A stretch of DNA of 35,798 nt from Deltaproteobacteria bacterium (GTDB lineage: Bacteria > Myxococcota_A > UBA796 > SXON01): the NCBI GenBank assembly GCA_014191855.1, contig BJHF01000068.1, forward strand, positions 1 to 35,798. The letters run 5' to 3'. Positions 7,633 to 18,046 of this stretch are shown here, piece after piece. The notes beneath the pieces were generated by a model. It was not told the DNA's origin. It saw only the letters and a program-made list of their open reading frames with translations, and made no database searches. Position 1 is the first letter of the stretch; each line of letters starts with the position of its first letter. The translations under genes were made by a program, and so were the position numbers.

Positions 7633-8367
7633 ATGGCGGGAAAAGATCGTCAGACCGCGTCTTCCTCCGGCAGCGGGCAGGCGCCCGATGTGGATTCAAC
7701 GGCACAGGCCAACCTGCAACCGCGCGGCAACGCGGCGATGCAGGAACAGCTCCGGGCGCAGGGTGCCGGCGTTGAAGGGGACGATTCGGAGGGGCAGGTA
7801 ATCACGCTCCAGGAGATCACCATCTTCGGGGACGCGACGGGCGCCGATGATCTTGACGCGGGCGTGGCTGCGGACGGCAGCGACATCGCCAGCGGGGGCG
7901 GGAGCCAGGACGCTGGCGCGGTCGCAGGCGTGGACGCCCCGACGAGCAGGGATTCCGACGACGGCCCCGCTGAGGTTCAAGCGGAGCCAGAGCAGCAGGT
8001 CGACGACGCCGAGGTCAAGGCGGTGATCCAGGGTTGTTACGACCGCTCGTCGTTCAAGACCGAGCCGGCGCGCACCGAGGACGCATGGGCGGAGTCGCTG
8101 AAGCTGCGCCGCAAGGCTCCGCAGGACGTGAACTATGCGGCGGCGGAGCACTACTTGTACGCGAAGTTCCAGGGGAAAAAGAACGGGGTTGTCGGCGCCG
8201 CTGCGGTGGGCGTGGGCGCCATGGGGTACGACGCGGTCAAGGCGGTGCTCTTCGGCGTTGGCGCCGAAGGAATCCTGCCCGATACCGACGGCGCGCCTTC
8301 GCGGCCCACGCTTGGCTCCACGGAGTGGGGGCTCAAGGGCGCCGCGGACGGGTTGGGGGACGAGTAG
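7633..8367 (+). CDS. Unidentified acidic protein with Gly-rich hydrophobic segment
   Basis: I do not recognise this 244-residue protein. The ATG at 7633 has GAGG at 7624-7627 as a Shine-Dalgarno, unusual for this window. Residues 1-45 are polar and contain RGNAAMQEQLRAQ (31-43), reminiscent of the GNAA(M/V)Q motif near the N-terminus of proteins linked to extracellular contractile injection systems. Residues 46-128 are acidic, Asp/Gly/Ala-rich and probably disordered. Residues 129-182 are a charged, probably helical domain (Cys135, then an AEHYLYAKFQGKK stretch). Residues 184-211 are glycine- and alanine-rich and hydrophobic, like a glycine-zipper membrane segment. The last 30 residues include STEWGLKGAADGLG. 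There is no signal peptide. A secreted effector or membrane-active cargo is possible but unproven, and no injection-system structural genes are in the window. Confidence 0.8.
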   Translation: MAGKDRQTASSSGSGQAPDVDSTAQANLQPRGNAAMQEQLRAQGAGVEGDDSEGQVITLQEITIFGDATGADDLDAGVAADGSDIASGGGSQDAGAVAGVDAPTSRDSDDGPAEVQAEPEQQVDDAEVKAVIQGCYDRSSFKTEPARTEDAWAESLKLRRKAPQDVNYAAAEHYLYAKFQGKKNGVVGAAAVGVGAMGYDAVKAVLFGVGAEGILPDTDGAPSRPTLGSTEWGLKGAADGLGDE

Positions 8368-8377
8368 GCCAGTTCGC

Positions 8378-9094
8378 TCAGTACTGAACTTCCGCCGGCA
8401 TGTTCGCCTGCACCACCGCATCCCACTGCGCGAGCACCTTGGTGCGGATGGCGAAGGACAGGGGGATGGTGATCAACGCGCCGAAGTAGCAGAGGATGAT
8501 CCCCAAGGCACCCACGAGCCCGGCCAGCATCATGCCCAGCCAGGCCATGACGAAGGCGCCGGGGGAGCGCTTGATCGCGCCGATCGTCGCGCCAGGCGAG
8601 AACAGCGGGAACGTTTCCCCGTTGTAGATACGGCGGTTCATGTCGATGGCCATGATGCCGACGAACAGCGAGGCCACGAACAGGAAGCCGTAGCCCATCA
8701 CGACGCCCATGAGCGCCACGATGCCGACGAGCGCGTTGGGCTCGTCGGATCCGGAGGCCGCCTGGGCACCTCCGGCGAGCAGCGCGGGGCCGAAGGAGCA
8801 GCCGAAGAACACCGTCATGATCACGATCACCATCGGAAACATGTTCCCGATGTTCTTGAGCCAGTCGAAGAACCCGACGCCGATGTCTTCGCCGAGGCTC
8901 GCGTCCGGCATGCCTTTGTTGCCGGCCTTCGCGTGGTCGTAGCAGCGGTGCTGGTAGCCGAGGAGCTGGAAGGGCCCCGCGATGGGGATCAGCACACAGA
9001 GGCCGACGATCGCGGACTTCTTCATCCACGAGGGCTCCTCCGAGAAGATGGAGAAGGCTTCGCCGATGTTTACGCTGGGCGTCTCTGCGCTCAT
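8378..9094 (-). CDS. Multi-pass membrane protein (DUF4013-like)
   Basis: This 238-residue integral membrane protein has about five hydrophobic helices. After a short polar N-terminus with EEPSWMKKSA there is a first helix, then a conserved-looking loop with GYQHRCYDHAKAGNK, then helices near 85-108, 120-145, 175-205 and 205-225. The DAKAG-type loop and the ----G-L----- pattern resemble the DUF4013 family of small bacterial membrane proteins; no enzyme or transporter signature is visible. The ATG at 9094 is used; a GTG at 9115 would add seven mostly Pro residues and cannot be excluded. It converges on the gene ending at 8367, 10 bases away. Confidence 0.8.
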   Translation of the reverse strand: MSAETPSVNIGEAFSIFSEEPSWMKKSAIVGLCVLIPIAGPFQLLGYQHRCYDHAKAGNKGMPDASLGEDIGVGFFDWLKNIGNMFPMVIVIMTVFFGCSFGPALLAGGAQAASGSDEPNALVGIVALMGVVMGYGFLFVASLFVGIMAIDMNRRIYNGETFPLFSPGATIGAIKRSPGAFVMAWLGMMLAGLVGALGIILCYFGALITIPLSFAIRTKVLAQWDAVVQANMPAEVQY

Positions 9095-9142
9095 GGGAGG
9101 TTCCGGGGGGGGCACCCGGTAACGTGTTCGCGGCGCGGTCGC

Positions 9143-10132
9143 CTAACTTGTGCCCGCCCGCTTCACGTCGGTTGCGACGATCCACTCCGGCCCGGACCCA
9201 TCGTCCCAGCGCACCTCGTAGCGGGCGCCGTCGAAGTTCACGACGCTGCCGCCCCAGTATCCCCCGCCGCGCCAGCGCGCGTCGACCTTGGTGCCAACGG
9301 GGAAGGGGCTGGCGGCGCCGTAACCAGCTTGGGGCATGCCGTAGCCGGGCTGGGGAACTGGCGGTGGATAGCTCGGTTGGGCCGCGTACCCCGGCTGCGG
9401 CGGGTAGCCCGGCTGGCCCGCGTACCCCGGCTGCGGCGGGTAGCCGGGCGTCGGCTGACCGTAGGCTGTGCCTGGGACTGGCGGCGGGTAGCCCGGCTGC
9501 GGCGGGTAGCCGGGCGGCTGCCCATAGGCGGGCGCAGCGTTGGGAACGGGCGGCGGATAGCCGGGCTGCGGAGCATACCCGGGTTGGGGTGGGTAGCCGG
9601 GCTGCGGGGGGTAGCCGGGGGGCGCCGCGAATCCGGCCGGCGCGTAGCCTGCCGCCGGCGCGTAGCCCGGCGTCGCAGCGGGCGGATATCCAGGTTGTTG
9701 GCCGTATCCAGCGGGCGTGCCGAGCACGAGCAACGACGCGATCGCCGCGTAGCCCCCGCCGTGGTTGTTCAGGAGCGTGATCCGGATCGCAACCGCAGGA
9801 AACGCCGCCTGGAGCGGCACGTGCGTGAGCTGCCCCATCGGCAGCGCGGCGGCGCCTACGCGCATGAAGCTCTGCGGCGCGTTCGCCGGGGCCACCTCGA
9901 TCATCACGTCCCGCGGCGCGCTCGTTTCGTAGCCCGAAACGCGGGTGTCGAAGCCGATCGCCTCCACCATCGCCGCCGCCTGGAGCTGCAGCCCGATCGT
10001 GACCGGCCACTGGGCGCCGGAAGGGGTGCACCAGTAGGTGCCCGCCGCCGTGTCGAACATCTTCTCCGTCGCGTAGCCAGAACCCCACTCGGCCGGCCGA
10101 GCCACAACGTTCACCGGGAGCACCATCGTCAT
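9143..10132 (-). CDS. Discoidin-like / PGY-repeat / Tudor-like protein
   Basis: This 329-residue protein has no signal peptide, so it is predicted cytoplasmic. Residues 1-140 look like an F5/8-type-C (discoidin) jelly-roll: NVVARPAEWGSGYATEKMFD at the start, a central PRDVMIEV strand and a final ITLLNNHGG strand. Residues about 142-275 are a low-complexity run of PGYPPQ/PGYAP units. Residues about 279-327 are Tudor/agenet-like: a VDARWRGGGYWGG-type opening, V-FDGARYEV, then WDDGSGPEW. A GGAGG-like Shine-Dalgarno (GGAGG at 10138-10142) sits 5 bases before the ATG. The middle region resembles prion-like, condensate-forming linkers, so a scaffold role is an inference. Other start: ATG two codons in. 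Confidence 0.83.
   Translation of the reverse strand: MTMVLPVNVVARPAEWGSGYATEKMFDTAAGTYWCTPSGAQWPVTIGLQLQAAAMVEAIGFDTRVSGYETSAPRDVMIEVAPANAPQSFMRVGAAALPMGQLTHVPLQAAFPAVAIRITLLNNHGGGYAAIASLLVLGTPAGYGQQPGYPPAATPGYAPAAGYAPAGFAAPPGYPPQPGYPPQPGYAPQPGYPPPVPNAAPAYGQPPGYPPQPGYPPPVPGTAYGQPTPGYPPQPGYAGQPGYPPQPGYAAQPSYPPPVPQPGYGMPQAGYGAASPFPVGTKVDARWRGGGYWGGSVVNFDGARYEVRWDDGSGPEWIVATDVKRAGTS
9326..9710. repeat. Low-complexity tandem repeat encoding PGYPPQ units
   Basis: This G/C-rich degenerate tandem repeat, mostly built of 18-27-base blocks containing GGGTAGCCGGGCTGCGG-like cores, encodes Pro-Gly-Tyr-rich units of the minus-strand gene. Such repeats change copy number by slippage. Confidence 0.75.
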
Positions 10133-10269
10133 GCAGACCTCCGCGACGGGCTGCGCCGCCCCCGATGGTTATCGCGGCCCGCCCCTTCGTCGCTACCGCG
10201 CACCGGTCCGATCCCGAACCCGGCACCCCGGGGACTTGCGCACACCCCCGCTCCGCGGCACACTCGGGC
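10133..10269. other. Divergent intergenic region
   Basis: These 137 bases lie between the PGY-repeat gene (minus) and the MopE-repeat gene (plus). The only clear signal is the minus-strand Shine-Dalgarno GGAGG at 10138-10142. For the plus gene only a weak CACACT lies 5 bases before the ATG at 10270, and I do not call it a promoter. Confidence 0.4.
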
Positions 10270-12935
<2,666 letters not shown>

Positions 12936-12942
<7 letters not shown>

Positions 12943-13586
12943 TCGTCTTCGCCTGCTTTTCCGCCGCGTTCGCCAGCCCGGGGGGCAAGTCCGGAGTCGC
13001 CGCGGCGGGGTGCACGTGCCACGGTGGGGACTCCGAGGAGACCACGGTCACGCTCACGGCCGACAAGGTGGCCGTTGCGATCGGCGAGGTGGTGAACCTG
13101 ACGTTGATCGTGGAGCATGCCTCCGCCAAGGTGGCGGGGCTCGACATCGCGGCCAAGGGTCTGGACGACGATACGTACGGCGGAGACCTCGCCAAGGGCA
13201 GCAATACGCGAGTTTCAAGTCACGAGATCACCCACAGCGAGCCGGGGGAGATGGCGGGAGGCTCGTTCACCTACGACTTCACCTGGTCGTCGGAAGCCGG
13301 GGGCGCGTTCAAGCTGTACGGCGCTGGCCTGGCTGGCAACGGCGACGACGAAAAAACCGGCGATCGGTGGGCCTTCGCCGATAGTGTGACCATCGATGTG
13401 GCCGACGCGGACACCGACGTGGACGCGGATACGGATACCGATACCGACACGCCGCTCGACTCCGCCGATACCGGCGGTGAACCTGTCGATCCCTGCGGCT
13501 GCGCCACCGGGGAGGCCGGACTGCGCCTGGTGCCGTTGGCGGCCGGGGTGGCGGCGCTACGCCGCAAACGGGCGTCGACTCGTTAG
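12936..13586 (+). CDS. MYXO-CTERM protein with CxCHG Reelin-like domain
   Basis: This 216-residue protein is a short paralogue of its upstream neighbour. It has a signal peptide LIVFACFSAAFA, then G-C-T-C-H-G near residue 27, then the same beta-sandwich pattern (AIGEVVNLTLIVEHASAKVAG..., SNTRVSSHEITHSEPGEMAGG, FDFTW). There are no MopE repeats: the domain passes directly to a DTD-rich linker and a CGC-hydrophobic-RRKR MYXO-CTERM tail. The ATG at 12936 overlaps the upstream stop by 7 bases, implying translational coupling and a shared process. Both proteins carry S-N-T-x-V-x-S-x-E-[VI]-T-H, the best-conserved segment between them. An anchored envelope protein is likely; the ligand or cofactor at CxCHG is unknown. 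Confidence 0.88.
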
Positions 13587-13589
13587 ACT
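13584..13589 (+). promoter_or_regulatory. -10-like TAGACT before GTG start
   Basis: TAGACT overlaps the stop codon of the preceding gene and ends 5 bases before the GTG at 13595. No Shine-Dalgarno is present. The gene could instead be read through from upstream. Confidence 0.38.
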
Positions 13590-13594
13590 GAGCC

Positions 13595-14257
13595 GTGCTC
13601 GCCCAGCTCGTCGTGGACCCCCACCCTGCAACGCGCGCCGCCGAGGCGGTCGCGTCGCGGCTTCGGGCGTCCCAAGCTGGCGTTCAGCTCGGCCTTTCGG
13701 GGGGCCCGGCAATGGTGCCGTTCCTGGAGGCGCTCGCTGCCAAGCGGGCGCCCTGGTCGCGCATCGGCGTCTGGCAGGTCGACGAGGCGGTTGTGCCCGA
13801 GTCGCACCCGGCGCGCACCTGGGCGCAGCTCTGGGGGCTGCTGGCGGTCCCCGCCACCTTCACCGGGATTCCGGTCGAACCGGCCACGGATGCGTTGGGC
13901 GCCAGCGCCGCACAACGCTACGCGCTCACGCTCGCCGCGCCGCCCTGTCGAGCCGTGCTCGATCTCATCGTTTTGTCGCTCGGCCCCGACGGATCGGTCG
14001 CCGCCTTGTTTCCCGGGGATGCCGCGCTTCGCGAGCGTTGCGATGTGGTCGCGGTCGCGCCCCGAGCGGGGCTGGCCCGCGTCACACTCACGCTGCCCAC
14101 CCTCGCCCGCGCACGGGCCATCGTTTTGATCGCGGCCGGTGCCGATCGCCGCGCCGCGCTCGGGCAGCTTCTCGCTGGCGATCCGGCCATCCCCGCTGGG
14201 CGGCTCCGCCATCCGGACTTCACGGTGTTCGCGGATGCGGCGGCGGTGGGAACCTAA
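13595..14257 (+). CDS. 6-phosphogluconolactonase-like protein, altered active site
   Basis: This 220-residue protein starts with GTG and has the length and fold pattern of 6-phosphogluconolactonase (Pgl/DevB), which hydrolyses 6-phosphogluconolactone in the oxidative pentose phosphate pathway. Family landmarks are SGG at 35-37 (phosphate loop), DE at 63-64, GPDG at 130-133 followed by LFPG at 138-141, RVTLTLPTL at 162-170 and IPAGRL near the C-terminus. Two usual features are missing: the Arg of DER is Ala65, and the His of GxDGH, proposed as catalytic in characterised lactonases, is Ser134. The protein may therefore be inactive or have another substrate. No pentose-phosphate gene is adjacent. 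Its stop overlaps that of the convergent gene. Confidence 0.85.
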   Translation: MLAQLVVDPHPATRAAEAVASRLRASQAGVQLGLSGGPAMVPFLEALAAKRAPWSRIGVWQVDEAVVPESHPARTWAQLWGLLAVPATFTGIPVEPATDALGASAAQRYALTLAAPPCRAVLDLIVLSLGPDGSVAALFPGDAALRERCDVVAVAPRAGLARVTLTLPTLARARAIVLIAAGADRRAALGQLLAGDPAIPAGRLRHPDFTVFADAAAVGT

Positions 14258-14841
14258 GGATCCCACTCCAATTCGATGTGGTACGGCTCTTCGCCGGAGC
14301 CCAGGTACGCCAGGGCAAGGAGGTAATACTCGCCTGGCGGGAGAGGCGGCGGCGTCTGGCACACTTCCGGTTTGGCGTCGGTTCGACAAGAGGTTTCGCC
14401 AAACGTCGTGAACCAGTCGTTGTAGATACCGTCCCCGTCGGGGTCGCCAAAGATCCCAAAATCCAAGTCAACCTCAGCGCGCTCCCAAGTGGCGTGCATT
14501 CGCACATCGAGCTCGCCCCGGTCGGCCTGCACCCAGAAGCGGTAGGCATCCGCGTCGTTGCCGTCCCAGCCTTCGCTCCCGTTGAGGCTCAAGCTCCCGT
14601 CGACCGTGTCCGTGCTGCCGCTCGACGGCGACTTGTCCAGATCCTGGGCGGACACGGCACCCTCCGTAAATGTGATCGCCTCCGTAAGGGTCGCCGACGT
14701 TTGGTCCGGCAGTTGCTCTTGGAAAGCCATCCCGTTCCCGAGATCGGAATCCCCCCCGCCCAACTTCCCCTCCACCTCCGCATTGGAAACGAGCGTACAC
14801 GCCGCAAAAAGGGGGAGCAGAAGGAGGGTCACCGCCCGCAC
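14254..14841 (-). CDS. Lipoprotein with PPC-like domain
   Basis: This 195-residue lipoprotein starts with GTG; the signal peptide is RAVTLLLLPLFAA after Met, with Cys15. Residues about 20-85 are a polar spacer. Residues about 90-195 resemble a bacterial pre-peptidase C-terminal (PPC)-like domain: DAYRFWVQA, then a DLDFGIFGDPDGDG turn that could bind calcium, and the final PGEYYLLALAY...YHIELEW strands. Two Cys (C-R...VC) between the strands may pair. It lies 6 bases downstream of the flavoprotein gene and is probably the last gene of that operon. Weak AGGG 7 bases upstream of the start. The function is unknown. Confidence 0.84.
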   Translation of the reverse strand: MRAVTLLLLPLFAACTLVSNAEVEGKLGGGDSDLGNGMAFQEQLPDQTSATLTEAITFTEGAVSAQDLDKSPSSGSTDTVDGSLSLNGSEGWDGNDADAYRFWVQADRGELDVRMHATWERAEVDLDFGIFGDPDGDGIYNDWFTTFGETSCRTDAKPEVCQTPPPLPPGEYYLLALAYLGSGEEPYHIELEWDP

Positions 14842-14847
14842 GTAACC

Positions 14848-16383
14848 CTACTTCGCGGCCGACGCCCCGGCGCGCAGGCCCGACCACCACGCGGCGGTAA
14901 CCGAGCCGTTGAAGCCGTAGCCGATACCCGTTGTACCCAGGAACCCGCACGCTTCTCCGGCGGCGAGCAGACCTGGAATCACGACGCCCGCTCCATCCAC
15001 GACCTCGCCATCGTCATTGGTCGCGAGGCCGCCGAAACTTTTCGAGCGCCCGAGCACGAGCGGAAGCGCGCGGTAGGGCGGGGCGAGCAGCGGCGTGAAC
15101 GTGGGCGTCGGCTTGCCGAATTCGGTGTCGGTGCCGGTGGCGGCATCCGCATTGTAGAGGTCCAAGGCGGCCTGAATCGCCGCGCCGTCTACGCCGAGGT
15201 CGGCGCCGAGGGCCACGCCGTCGTCGCCGGCCGCGACGTCGTGCGTCGTCTCGTATTCCAACGCGGTGACGTTCAGGCCGTCGGGATCGTCCTGGTAATT
15301 GAACCCCCGCCCCTGCAGGCCGAGCACGCTCCACGTGACATCGTCAAAGATCGCGTAGTACGGTCCTTCTGTGAGGTAGCGGGTGCCCATCGACACCGAG
15401 CCGAACTCCCGCTCGTCGGCCACGCGGTGCCCGGCCGAGTCCACCACCATGGCGCTGTCGAGGCCGACCAGAACCATGACTTCCGGCTGGCCAATCTTCG
15501 CGTCCTCCACGCCGTGCGCGTAGAGGCCGAGGTGGTCCATGTTCTGCGTGGTCGCGCCTGCGGCTTCCGCCATCGTGAGGCCGTTGCCGTCCATTCCCGG
15601 GAACGACTCGTACCACGACGGGTAATCCGCGAGCTCCGGGATCGCGGCGAGCACGATCGCGTCGTTTCGCGTGAAGCCGCCCGTCGCGACGACAACGCGG
15701 CCGGCGTGGATCCACCCCGCGCTCCCGGCCGCGTCCGTCACCCAGGCGCCGGCCACCGCCGTTCCGTCCAAAACCAGCGCCGTAGCCGTCGTTTCGAGGA
15801 GGAGCTGGTCGGCCAGCTCGCGCGTGAGCTGATCTACCGGCGGCAATCCCGCATCCGGGCTCGGCTGGTGCTCGCGCGGCACCGTTCCCGAATCGGTCGC
15901 GACGTTGGACGACAGCTTGAATCCGGCGCCGAGGCTCACCAGCCACTCCAGAACGCTGGCGGATTCCTCGACAAAGCGCTGGACGACGGGGCTGGCGGCA
16001 TCCCCACCCGTAAAATCGTTCCACTCCGAGAGCGCAAGCTCTGTACTGTCGGCCACGCCCGCATCCATCTGCCACTGCGTCCCCGCCGCCCAGTAGTTCC
16101 CGGCGTTCACCGTGGCTCCTCCCGCCGTCGCGGCGCGGTCGATCACCAGCACGGACCTGCCCTCGTTCTTCGCGGCCCAGCCGGCCCCGAGCCCGCCGGC
16201 GCCGGAGCCAATCACCAGCACGTCTACCTCGGCCAGCGGGGCCTCATCCGGCAGGGTGGAGATCGCCGAGTCGGCCGTGTCGCCAGAATCGCCCGAGTCA
16301 ACCCCCGTTTCATCGCCACCGGACTCGGCTGCGGAATCGAGAGGAGCCACACACGCGGAGGTCAGGTACAGGAGGGTCAGCAC
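14848..16383 (-). CDS. Lipoprotein FAD-dependent oxidoreductase (fumarate reductase/KstD-like)
   Basis: This 511-residue protein belongs to the FAD_binding_2 family of fumarate reductase and 3-ketosteroid dehydrogenase flavoproteins. The Rossmann motif is GSGAGGLG at 59-66 with IDR at 81-83 for FAD ribose. Later signatures are VVVATGGF, MDGNGLTMAEAAGA, a DER segment and the C-terminal GEACGF-----GYGFNGS. The GTG at 16383 gives LTLLYLTSA then Cys11, a lipobox, followed by a 40-residue Asp/Ser/Gly linker. A longer start (ATG 16431) lacks signal character. The lipobox predicts a periplasmic or surface flavoprotein, unusual for a non-covalent FAD enzyme exported without a Tat signal. The substrate is unknown. 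TATTCT lies 6 bases before the start, although the upstream gene ends only 50 bases away. Confidence 0.88.
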   Translation of the reverse strand: MLTLLYLTSACVAPLDSAAESGGDETGVDSGDSGDTADSAISTLPDEAPLAEVDVLVIGSGAGGLGAGWAAKNEGRSVLVIDRAATAGGATVNAGNYWAAGTQWQMDAGVADSTELALSEWNDFTGGDAASPVVQRFVEESASVLEWLVSLGAGFKLSSNVATDSGTVPREHQPSPDAGLPPVDQLTRELADQLLLETTATALVLDGTAVAGAWVTDAAGSAGWIHAGRVVVATGGFTRNDAIVLAAIPELADYPSWYESFPGMDGNGLTMAEAAGATTQNMDHLGLYAHGVEDAKIGQPEVMVLVGLDSAMVVDSAGHRVADEREFGSVSMGTRYLTEGPYYAIFDDVTWSVLGLQGRGFNYQDDPDGLNVTALEYETTHDVAAGDDGVALGADLGVDGAAIQAALDLYNADAATGTDTEFGKPTPTFTPLLAPPYRALPLVLGRSKSFGGLATNDDGEVVDGAGVVIPGLLAAGEACGFLGTTGIGYGFNGSVTAAWWSGLRAGASAAK

Positions 16384-16389
16384 GGGCGG

Positions 16390-16395
16390 AGAATA
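16390..16395 (-). promoter_or_regulatory. -10 element TATTCT before flavoprotein gene
   Basis: On the minus strand TATTCT ends 6 bases before the GTG at 16383. It would give a leaderless internal transcript within the operon that begins at 19860. No -35 was recognised. Confidence 0.5.
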
Positions 16396-16433
16396 GCCAC
16401 GATCCGGGCGATGCGCCGCGCCCATTCTCAAGG

Positions 16434-17585
16434 TCAGGCCCCTTCGCCGCGCATCGCGCTTCCGCCGGAAAATGGGCCGTGTTCCATGTATTCTGCGACC
16501 GTCGCGCGAACGGCCTCCGCTTCCCGTCCACAGAATTCCGTCACCGCGCCGTGCAGGCGGGGATCCGCGATCCGATGCGCGCTGTAGGTGAGCCTGGGCA
16601 AGAAGCCGCGTTGCAGCTTGTGTTCGCCCTGGGCGCCTGCTTCAACTCGCTTCACGCCGTTCTGCAGCGCCCACTCCACCAGCGCGTGGTAACAAACCTC
16701 AAAGTGCAGGCCGCGCACCTCCTCGTCCGCGCCCCAGTAGCGACCATAGAGCGAGGTTCCCCGGGTGAAGTTCAGCGCCCCCGCGATGGGCACGCCCCCG
16801 CGCCTCGCCAGGACTACGAGCGTGTCGGGCAACGCGGGCAGCTCCTCGGTCCACCACCGCTCGGGCAAGTACCCCTCCTGGCCGTGCTGGTGCTGGGTGG
16901 AGCGGTAAAAACGGTGCATGGCCGCCCAGTCTCCCGTGGAAAGATCCTCTCCCCGATGCACGCGCACCTCCACGCCCGCTTCCCGAACCTGCCGCCGCTC
17001 CCGCAAAAGCTCCTTGCGTCGCCGCGACGTGAGCCGGCCCACGAAGCCATCGAAGTCTCCGAAGCCTTCGTCCTCCCAGTGGAATTGGAAGCCTAGCCGG
17101 GTGGTGTAGCCGAGCGCGGCGAGCGCGGTTGCCTCGGCTTGCGAGCAGAACAACACGTGATGCGACGACGCACCGGCCTGCAGCCGCACCTGCTCCACGC
17201 CGGCCACCAGCGCCGGCAGGTGGTCCGGATCTCCGAGCACTCGCCCCGCCGCGGCTGGCGTGAATGGCACGGCGGAGGTGAGTTTTGGATAGTATCGGAT
17301 CCCCGCGCGATGGGCGGCGTTGGCCCAGCCGTGGTCGAAGATGTACTCGCCCCAGGAGTCGGTGCGAAGGAAGGTGGGGAGGGCCGCCACCACCTTGCCT
17401 GCTCGCTCCACCACGACGTGGCCTGGCGCCCATCCGGCCGCCGTTCCAACCGCCCCGCTCCGCTCCACTGAGGCCAGAAAGGCGCTTCGGAGGAAGGGAT
17501 CGGCGGCCGGAACCAGGGCGTCCCACTCGGCGGCCTGCACCCTGGTAACGCGATCGATCACCCGAACCGTCAGGCGCTCCGTCAA
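16434..17585 (-). CDS. FemAB-like predicted N-acyltransferase (COG3146/DUF482)
   Basis: This 383-residue protein starts at TTG 17585, whose TTGA overlaps the stop of the cupin gene; a GTG at 17561 is the alternative. Length and motifs match the COG3146 peptidogalycan-biosynthesis/recognition family, a tandem GNAT fold related to FemAB. They include ALPTFLRTDSWGEYIFDHGWA near residue 75, a central HWEDEGF...FVGRLTSRRRKE-RER segment, a FYRSTQ-QH motif and the family hallmark GAQGEHKLQRGF followed by TYSAH in the last third. It is soluble. Members are assumed to transfer an acyl or aminoacyl group to a surface sugar or lipid, but the reaction is unproven. Its operon partners (cupin epimerase-like protein and phosphatase-superfamily hydrolase) fit modification of an envelope glycan. 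Confidence 0.87.
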   Translation of the reverse strand: MTERLTVRVIDRVTRVQAAEWDALVPAADPFLRSAFLASVERSGAVGTAAGWAPGHVVVERAGKVVAALPTFLRTDSWGEYIFDHGWANAAHRAGIRYYPKLTSAVPFTPAAAGRVLGDPDHLPALVAGVEQVRLQAGASSHHVLFCSQAEATALAALGYTTRLGFQFHWEDEGFGDFDGFVGRLTSRRRKELLRERRQVREAGVEVRVHRGEDLSTGDWAAMHRFYRSTQHQHGQEGYLPERWWTEELPALPDTLVVLARRGGVPIAGALNFTRGTSLYGRYWGADEEVRGLHFEVCYHALVEWALQNGVKRVEAGAQGEHKLQRGFLPRLTYSAHRIADPRLHGAVTEFCGREAEAVRATVAEYMEHGPFSGGSAMRGEGA

Positions 17586-18046
17586 CCGTCCCGCCGGGCC
17601 CAGTCGTAGGGGATTACGCCGTGGGCCGGGAGGCGCTCCTCGTCTGGCTTCTGGTGGTTGTACACGGCGGTTGCGAGGTTCAGGATCATGGCCTCCCGCT
17701 CGCTCACGCACGTCCACCCGTGCCACAGCCCGGCTGGCACCACGACCCGGCGCAGCTTGTGCTCGCCGAACCAGATCTCGTCGGTCACCCCCGCCGTGGG
17801 CGATCCCGGGCGATTGTCATGGATCACCAGCTTGATCATGCCCTTCAGCACGCAAAAGTGGTCGTCCTGCGCCTGGTGGCGGTGCCAGGCCTTCACGACG
17901 CCTGGGTAGGTGGTCGTGATGTAGGCCTGACCGAAGCCCCCGAATTCCGGGTCGTCGCTGCGGAGCACCTCAAACAGCCGCCCGCGATCGTCGGGATGAA
18001 CGACGAGATCGCGTACGTAAACGCCGGGGAGCCTGGGCATGCTCAT
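17582..18046 (-). CDS. dTDP-4-dehydrorhamnose 3,5-epimerase-like cupin
   Basis: This 154-residue single-domain cupin belongs to the RmlC-related (dTDP-sugar isomerase) family. Visible landmarks are VVKAWHRHQAQDDHFCV at 50-66 with His55, His57 and His63; the GMIKLV strand at 69-74; GEHKLRRVVVPAGLWHGW at 94-111; and a PDEERLP...IPYDW tail. The subfamily is commonly annotated dTDP-4-dehydrorhamnose 3,5-epimerase, but the canonical RmlC His/Asp pair cannot be confirmed, so a different nucleotide-sugar isomerase is possible. The start at 18046 forms an ATGA overlap with the upstream stop; a second ATG lies two codons in. It sits between a hydrolase and an N-acyltransferase in a coupled set of three genes. 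Confidence 0.87.
   Translation of the reverse strand: MSMPRLPGVYVRDLVVHPDDRGRLFEVLRSDDPEFGGFGQAYITTTYPGVVKAWHRHQAQDDHFCVLKGMIKLVIHDNRPGSPTAGVTDEIWFGEHKLRRVVVPAGLWHGWTCVSEREAMILNLATAVYNHQKPDEERLPAHGVIPYDWARRDG

Noticed and set aside
13396..16587. Very long plus-strand open frame (over 1000 codons)
   Set aside because: It runs antisense through the lipoprotein and flavoprotein genes, which have clear family motifs; Arg/Pro/Ala-rich composition is typical of shadow frames in high-G+C DNA.
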